Both the position numbers and the translations under genes were made by a program. The notes under the pieces were generated by a model, which had not been told where the DNA came from, did no database searches, and saw only the letters and a program-made list of their open reading frames with translations. Shown one piece after another: positions 20,432 to 23,122 of a stretch of DNA of 23,122 bases; positions within the stretch are counted from its first letter, which is position 1; every line of letters begins with the position of its first letter. Source of the stretch: CAYVDB01 sp964450705 (GTDB lineage Bacteria; Patescibacteriota; Minisyncoccia; Phycocordibacterales; Zambryskibacteraceae); the NCBI GenBank assembly GCA_964450705.1, contig CAYVDB010000009.1:1-23122 (forward strand). Reading direction: 5' to 3'.

Positions 20432-21337
20432 ATGAGAAAGAAAATCATAGCTATTGTTGGGCCAACCGCAACTGGCAAAAGCGCCCTTGCGGTCATTTTG
20501 GCACGAAAATTTGGAGGAGAGATACTATCTGCCGATTCACGGCAAATCTACAAAGGACTAGATATTGGTACTGGGAAAATCACAAAAAAAGAGATGCGGA
20601 ATATTCCTCATCATCTTATTGATATTGCAGACCCTAAAAAACAATTTTCTGTCACAGAATGGAAAAAAGAGGCTGACAAAAGTCTCAAATCAATTTTTAC
20701 TCAAAAATATATCCCTATTGTCTGTGGAGGAACAGGATTTTATATAGATACGCTTCTCCGGGGTATTGTAATCCCTGAAGTAAAACCTAATAAAAAACTA
20801 AGACAAAAACTTCAAACAAAGAACGCTCACGAACTCTTTGAGATCTTGAAGAAAATCGATCCGAAACGTGCAAAAACAATTGATAAAAATAACCCTCGAA
20901 GACTAGTTAGAGCAATTGAAATTGCAAAAACGCTCGGTTCTGTTCCTGCACTTAAAAAAAAGAGACCGCCTTATAATATTTTATGGATCGGTATTGATTT
21001 ACCACAAAAAGAACTTGAGCAAAAAATACATATCCGTCTAAAAAAGAGAATACAGGAAGGGATGCTCAGAGAAGCTAGCGCTCTTAAGAAAAGAGGTCTT
21101 AGCCTAAGAAGAATGAAAGAATTGGGGCTCGAATATAAATGGCTATCATATTTTCTAGAAAAAAAGATACCGAAAGACGAAATGCTTCGAGGTTTAGAAA
21201 AAGATATCATTCGTTACGCAAAAAGACAGAAAACTTGGTTTAAGAAAAACCCTTACATAGAATGGTATTCACCTAATGAAAAAAATACTCTAAGAGAAAT
21301 TGAAAAGAATGTGGCTAAATTTTTGACAAGAACGTGA
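20432..21337 (+). CDS. miaA: tRNA dimethylallyltransferase
   Basis: Transfers a dimethylallyl group to A37 of tRNAs that read UNN codons, such as tRNA-Leu(CAA), tRNA-Trp and tRNA-Tyr, all three of which are encoded nearby. The P-loop is GPTATGKS (10-17), followed by SADSRQIYKGLDIGTGK (33 onward), HHLIDI, CGGTGFYIDTLL, NPRRLVRAIEI and the C-terminal RYAKRQKTWFKK. The length of 301 residues is usual. All family motifs are intact. It follows the NUDIX terminator and is A+T-rich and lysine-rich like the core genes. Confidence 0.97.
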   Translation: MRKKIIAIVGPTATGKSALAVILARKFGGEILSADSRQIYKGLDIGTGKITKKEMRNIPHHLIDIADPKKQFSVTEWKKEADKSLKSIFTQKYIPIVCGGTGFYIDTLLRGIVIPEVKPNKKLRQKLQTKNAHELFEILKKIDPKRAKTIDKNNPRRLVRAIEIAKTLGSVPALKKKRPPYNILWIGIDLPQKELEQKIHIRLKKRIQEGMLREASALKKRGLSLRRMKELGLEYKWLSYFLEKKIPKDEMLRGLEKDIIRYAKRQKTWFKKNPYIEWYSPNEKNTLREIEKNVAKFLTRT

Positions 21338-21381
21338 TAAAGGATAATTATTATATATAGAGACCTTCCACAGGAGGACAT

Positions 21382-21618
21382 ATGATTGGAGGAGTAGCCG
21401 CTCGAAGGCGCATAGATATTGCGCAAACTGCCTCCCAAATATCAGGGCTCTTAGCAATAGGAGTTCTCGATATTTCGGCGATAGTTGCCCTCATTTGGGC
21501 GCTTCGGTCATACCCTGCATTAAGAACAGCCATCGGTATCATTTTCACATTTTTCATAATTGTGGGAATAATACTAAGAGCTATCATCAATGCAGGAAGA
21601 GACGAGTACGACTCGTAG
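21382..21618 (+). CDS. Small two-segment membrane protein (78 aa)
   Basis: A hydrophilic start (MIGGVAARRRIDIAQTAS) is followed by two hydrophobic stretches (about 20-41 and 48-69) joined by a short basic loop (RSYPALRT), with a charged tail (GRDEYDS). No family recognised. AGGAGG lies 4 nt before the ATG, the strongest SD in the plus-strand genes, and a terminator follows the stop by 7 bp. The leader segment TCCACAGGAG with its 15-nt spacing to the ATG is shared with the 61-aa gene at 12895. It lies 44 bp after miaA. Confidence 0.8.
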   Translation: MIGGVAARRRIDIAQTASQISGLLAIGVLDISAIVALIWALRSYPALRTAIGIIFTFFIIVGIILRAIINAGRDEYDS

Positions 21619-21625
21619 AGCCTCA

Positions 21626-21656
21626 TGTCCCGCACAGCGTGCGGGACATTTTCTTT
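21626..21656 (+). terminator. Intrinsic terminator after the 78-aa gene
   Basis: TGTCCCGCAC/GTGCGGGACA (21626-21635 with 21639-21648), loop AGC, followed by TTTTCTTTT. Confidence 0.92.
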
Positions 21657-21694
21657 TAAATAGAGAGCAAGTTTGATAGGATGAGCGAATCCTT

Positions 21695-21730
21695 AGGGAG
21701 CTTAGTTAAATGGTAACATGGCGGTCTCCA
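21695..21730 (+). pseudogene. 5' fragment of tRNA-Trp, broken at the anticodon
   Basis: Positions 21695-21715 are identical to 22028-22048 (the base before and first 20 nt of the intact tRNA-Trp), and 21721-21730 match 22054-22063, at the same 333-bp offset; only the 5-nt block between them differs. The match stops in the anticodon loop just after CTCCA. A 24-nt palindrome follows, then TCCAAAACC, which resembles the continuation of the anticodon loop, and then homology ends. No 3' half, T arm or acceptor partner is found, so it should not be functional. Confidence 0.8.
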
Positions 21731-21754
21731 CCCTGTCGCTCGCGAGCGACGGGG
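21731..21754 (+). repeat. 24-nt hairpin repeat, copy 1
   Basis: The core GTCGCTCGCGAGCGAC is a perfect 16-bp palindrome flanked by CCCT and GGGG, giving a long GC-rich hairpin. It differs by one base from 22113-22136. It sits inside the anticodon region of the tRNA-Trp fragment, flanked by TCCA on both sides like a short target duplication. Confidence 0.85.
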
Positions 21755-21771
21755 TCCAAAACCTCTTTTTT

Positions 21772-22038
21772 ATGTTTTATGTATATGTATTAAAAAATCT
21801 AAGTAAAGGAAACCTTTATATTGGATATACAAAAAACTTACGACGCAGAATCGCAGAACATAAGGCGGGAAAAGTCTACACAACACAAAGATACGGCAAT
21901 TCTATCGGACTTGTATACTACGAGGCTTATAAAGATGAAGAGGACGCCAAACAAAGAGAGAGGAGTTTTAAAAAATCTGGTTCTGTATATAATGGGCTGG
22001 TAAAAAGAATTAATAGTCACATAGACCAGGGAGCTTAG
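21772..22038 (+). CDS. GIY-YIG nuclease (UPF0213/YhbQ-like), ending inside tRNA-Trp
   Basis: An 88-residue single-domain GIY-YIG protein: FYVYVLKN and LYIGYT give the two signature strands. The LRRRIAEHKAGK stretch supplies the catalytic arginine and histidine, YYEAYKDEEDAKQRERSFK the metal-binding glutamate, and SVYNGLVKRI closes the fold. It should nick or cut nucleic acid; small members have no defined target. I choose ATG 21772 because homologous proteins begin MFYVY; an ATG at 21718 lies in the tRNA fragment. No SD is present. The last codons run into tRNA-Trp: the TAG stop is bases 8-10 of the tRNA, a 10-nt overlap. A TATAAT at 21988 inside the gene could start the tRNA separately. Confidence 0.88.
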   Translation: MFYVYVLKNLSKGNLYIGYTKNLRRRIAEHKAGKVYTTQRYGNSIGLVYYEAYKDEEDAKQRERSFKKSGSVYNGLVKRINSHIDQGA

Positions 22039-22099
22039 TTAAATGGTATAACTGCGGTCTCCAAAACCGCTGTCGAGGGTTCGATTCCTTCAGCTCCCG
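22029..22099 (+). tRNA. tRNA-Trp (anticodon CCA)
   Basis: Acceptor GGGAGCT/AGCTCCC, D arm GTT/AAC, anticodon stem GCGGT/ACCGC around CTCCAAA (anticodon CCA), T arm GAGGG/CCTTC with TTCGATT. Discriminator G fits tryptophan identity. CCA is not encoded. Its first ten bases are also the end of the GIY-YIG gene. Confidence 0.95.
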
Positions 22100-22112
22100 C
22101 AATGATTCGCAA

Positions 22113-22136
22113 CCCTGTTGCTCGCGAGCGACGGGG
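22113..22136 (+). repeat. 24-nt hairpin repeat, copy 2
   Basis: Matches 21731-21754 in 23 of 24 bases; the one change (C to T) keeps pairing as G-T. It lies 13 nt beyond tRNA-Trp. Together the two copies bracket the GIY-YIG gene and intact tRNA. Confidence 0.85.
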
Positions 22137-22147
22137 CAGATCGGTTC

Positions 22148-22192
22148 AATAACAAAACTCCCCTTCGGCAAGCTCAGGGGAGTTTTGTTATT
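22148..22192. terminator. Bidirectional terminator between tRNA-Trp and rpmG
   Basis: A perfect 16-bp stem AATAACAAAACTCCCC/GGGGAGTTTTGTTATT (22148-22163 with 22177-22192) has A- and T-rich arms on both sides, so it can end both the plus-strand tRNA and minus-strand rpmG. The rpmG stop codon lies inside the stem. The loop TTCGGCAAGCTCA matches that of the terminator at 2388-2418 except for one base. Confidence 0.88.
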
Positions 22193-22343
22193 TCTTGGCT
22201 TCCTTAAACACAATGTGCTTACGAAGTTTTTTAGAAAATTTTTTGAGCTCAATTTTTCGCTCAACTTTCTTCTTATTTTTACGCGTATAGTAGACCTCGT
22301 CGGTTTCCTTATTACGCAACATAATGAGTTGATCTTGTGACAT
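22188..22343 (-). CDS. rpmG: Ribosomal protein L33 (cysteine-free form)
   Basis: A 51-residue basic protein of the large subunit. The family pattern is clear: EVYYTRKNKKK, then RKIELKKFSKKLRKHIVFKEAKK, matching the L33 core (x-Y-x-T-x-K-N...L-E-L-K-K-Y/F...L-R-K-H-V/I-x-F-K-E). There is no cysteine at all, so this is the zinc-independent type. The gene uses ATG 22343 with TAGAAT 6 nt upstream and no SD, as in the other core genes. Its stop overlaps the terminator stem. It lies 83 bp downstream of tRNA-Tyr on the same strand. Confidence 0.95.
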   Translation of the reverse strand: MSQDQLIMLRNKETDEVYYTRKNKKKVERKIELKKFSKKLRKHIVFKEAKK

Positions 22344-22349
22344 ATTTGT

Positions 22350-22355
22350 ATTCTA
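22350..22355 (-). promoter_or_regulatory. -10 box (TAGAAT) of rpmG, 6 nt from ATG
   Basis: TAGAAT reads on the minus strand exactly 6 nt before the rpmG ATG, the same hexamer and spacing as rel. Confidence 0.5.
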
Positions 22356-22426
22356 TAGGTAGGAGCTACGATACCATAGTTCGAAGTTTTTGCAAATCAA
22401 AAGAAACCCCCATTAATTACTAACGG

Positions 22427-22510
22427 TGCGTAGGGAGGGATTTGAACCCCCGTAGGCATAAAGCCGGTAGATTTACAGTCTACTGCGATTGACCACTCCG
22501 CCACCTACGC
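22427..22510 (-). tRNA. tRNA-Tyr (anticodon GTA)
   Basis: Acceptor GCGTAGG/CCTACGC, D arm GCG..CGC, anticodon stem GTAGA/TCTAC around CTGTAAA (anticodon GTA), a long variable arm as in bacterial tRNA-Tyr, and T loop TTCAAAT. Discriminator A is followed by CCG, so CCA is not encoded. Its first six bases overlap the end of the upstream nuclease gene. Confidence 0.95.
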
Positions 22511-22879
22511 AATTCGATATTTTTTATATTTACGATTCTCGATACTTATCTCATTACGACAACCTGTTTCGCCCCATGGTATCAGATATTTCTCTTTCTT
22601 CTGCGTAAACACAAACAGAAGGTCAAAGGCGTCAGTCTTATATTTACGAGAGTAATTGAAAGATTGATTCCCGCCGGTTATCCTGAGACCAACCTTACAT
22701 TCTCCATCGTTATATAATCCAGCGAATTTTACTTGAACCCTTTCTAAAAGTCCATTCCTTTCCACTACCAAATCATAGTCCCGCTTATCACCAATTGGAA
22801 GTAAGACTTCATACCCAAAATAAAGAAAATGTGCGATAGCCTGCCCAACGGCTAAGTCTCCTTTTTGCTTAGTTTTCAC
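22505..22879 (-). CDS. PD-(D/E)XK-type endonuclease-like protein, ending inside tRNA-Tyr
   Basis: A 124-residue protein with the layout of small PD-(D/E)XK nucleases: KGDLAVGQAIAHFLYFGYEVLLP as the first helix and strand, DKRDYDLVVERNG with the motif aspartate, and VQVKFAGLY as the Q/E-x-K strand. A basic C-terminal half follows. It recalls the PDDEXK_5 family, which includes the I-Ssp6803I homing enzyme (from memory, not searched). The start is GTG 22879; TATAAT lies 6 nt before it within a 9-bp inverted repeat. The TAG stop falls inside the acceptor stem of tRNA-Tyr (6-nt overlap), so the nuclease and tRNA may share a transcript. An archaeal-type Holliday-junction resolvase-like fold is the alternative. 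Confidence 0.75.
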   Translation of the reverse strand: MKTKQKGDLAVGQAIAHFLYFGYEVLLPIGDKRDYDLVVERNGLLERVQVKFAGLYNDGECKVGLRITGGNQSFNYSRKYKTDAFDLLFVFTQKKEKYLIPWGETGCRNEISIENRKYKKYRIA

Positions 22880-22885
22880 AACTTT

Positions 22886-22913
22886 ATTATAACAGATTAT
22901 TACACTGTTATAA
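22886..22913 (-). promoter_or_regulatory. Promoter and inverted-repeat operator candidate of the nuclease gene
   Basis: TATAAT (22891-22886) with TGT upstream forms an extended -10 ending 6 nt before the GTG. TTATAACAG (22887-22895) and CTGTTATAA (22905-22913) are a perfect 9-bp inverted repeat, 9 nt apart, covering most of the -10. A dimeric repressor bound here would block transcription. Confidence 0.55.
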
Positions 22914-22925
22914 TTATGAAAGTCT

Positions 22926-23122
22926 CTATTTTCTCACAGACTCTTTTGTAGCAATCATGCTCTCAGTCCACAAGCTGCCCTTTCTTCCCTTCTTGACCTC
23001 AAAAGTAAACTCTCCCTTTTTTACATCAACAGTAATAGCTCCTCCTTTAGAAACACCTTTAGAAATCATTAGAGACGCAACCGGAGTAAGAATTTTATTC
23101 TGAATCAATCGCTTCAATGGTC
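22926..23122 (-). CDS. C-terminal end of a second Clp ATPase (ClpB/ClpC type), cut by the window edge
   Basis: Only the last 65 residues are inside the window; the frame stays open to the edge. The segment PLKRLIQNKILTPVASLMIS followed by KGGAITVDVKKGEFTFEV matches the small C-terminal (D2-small) domain of Hsp100 proteins, where R-P-L-x-R is sensor 2 and the helix is followed by a short beta hairpin. The tail KKGRKGSLWTESMIATKESVRK is basic. ClpB is favoured, but ClpC or ClpA cannot be excluded without the rest. It differs from the membrane-anchored protein at 7038-9410, so the genome has at least two Clp ATPases. Confidence 0.8.
   Translation of the reverse strand, partial: PLKRLIQNKILTPVASLMISKGVSKGGAITVDVKKGEFTFEVKKGRKGSLWTESMIATKESVRK

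Noticed and set aside
21695..21770. A second functional tRNA-Trp or an intron-containing tRNA
   Set aside because: After the palindrome only a few bases of anticodon-loop-like sequence resume; no T arm or 3' acceptor strand follows.
1..23122. CRISPR array, insertion sequence with transposase, rRNA genes
   Set aside because: No regularly spaced repeats, transposase motifs or rRNA-like stretches were seen.

Overview
The window looks like a chromosomal segment of a Patescibacteria (Candidate Phyla Radiation) bacterium, most likely a Parcubacteria/Paceibacteria-type lineage. This is inferred from short gaps, compact core genes, a cysteine-free ribosomal protein L33, a DnaX without its zinc module, a membrane-anchored Clp-like ATPase with a small membrane partner, and many small orphan proteins. 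No taxonomic marker was compared to a database.

Layout. 1-2.4 kb (mostly minus): an XRE-type regulator, a structured intergenic stretch, an orphan 117-aa protein, tRNA-Gln and dnaX. 2.4-5.5 kb (minus): a visibly GC-richer block holding an Ig-domain lipoprotein, a 41-aa ORF and an orphan 118-aa protein, each with a strong Shine-Dalgarno (SD) site and a hairpin terminator. 5.5-7.0 kb (minus): dus, then a candidate ~307-nt structured RNA with consensus promoter and terminator. 7.0-12 kb (minus): the Clp-like ATPase coupled to its membrane partner, an FtsQ-like protein and serS. 12-18 kb: dprA, a 61-aa orphan, topA, a 49-aa Cys-rich orphan, a coiled-coil protein (minus) and rel. 18-19.5 kb (minus): an anchored orphan protein and parB. 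19.6-23.1 kb: tRNA-Leu, a NUDIX hydrolase, miaA, a small membrane protein, a broken tRNA-Trp fragment, a GIY-YIG nuclease running into tRNA-Trp, rpmG, a PD-(D/E)XK-like nuclease running into tRNA-Tyr, and the C-terminus of a second Clp ATPase.

The core genes cover DNA replication and topology (dnaX, topA), segregation (parB), DNA uptake and processing (dprA), tRNA supply and modification (dus, miaA, serS, four tRNAs), the ribosome (rpmG), division (ftsQ-like), the stringent response (rel) and proteostasis (two Clp proteins).

Two styles of gene start stand out. Most housekeeping genes have a -10-like hexamer only 6 or 8 nt before the start codon and no SD, as expected of leaderless mRNAs. Several orphan, often GC-rich genes have longer leaders, strong SDs and private hairpin terminators. 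The signals most worth following are the candidate structured RNA at 6604-6910, the two nuclease genes whose stop codons lie inside tRNA genes (one beside a broken tRNA copy), the two CACGATCGTG palindromes (one just upstream of parB), and the GTACCC motif near the 5' ends of the SD-type transcripts.
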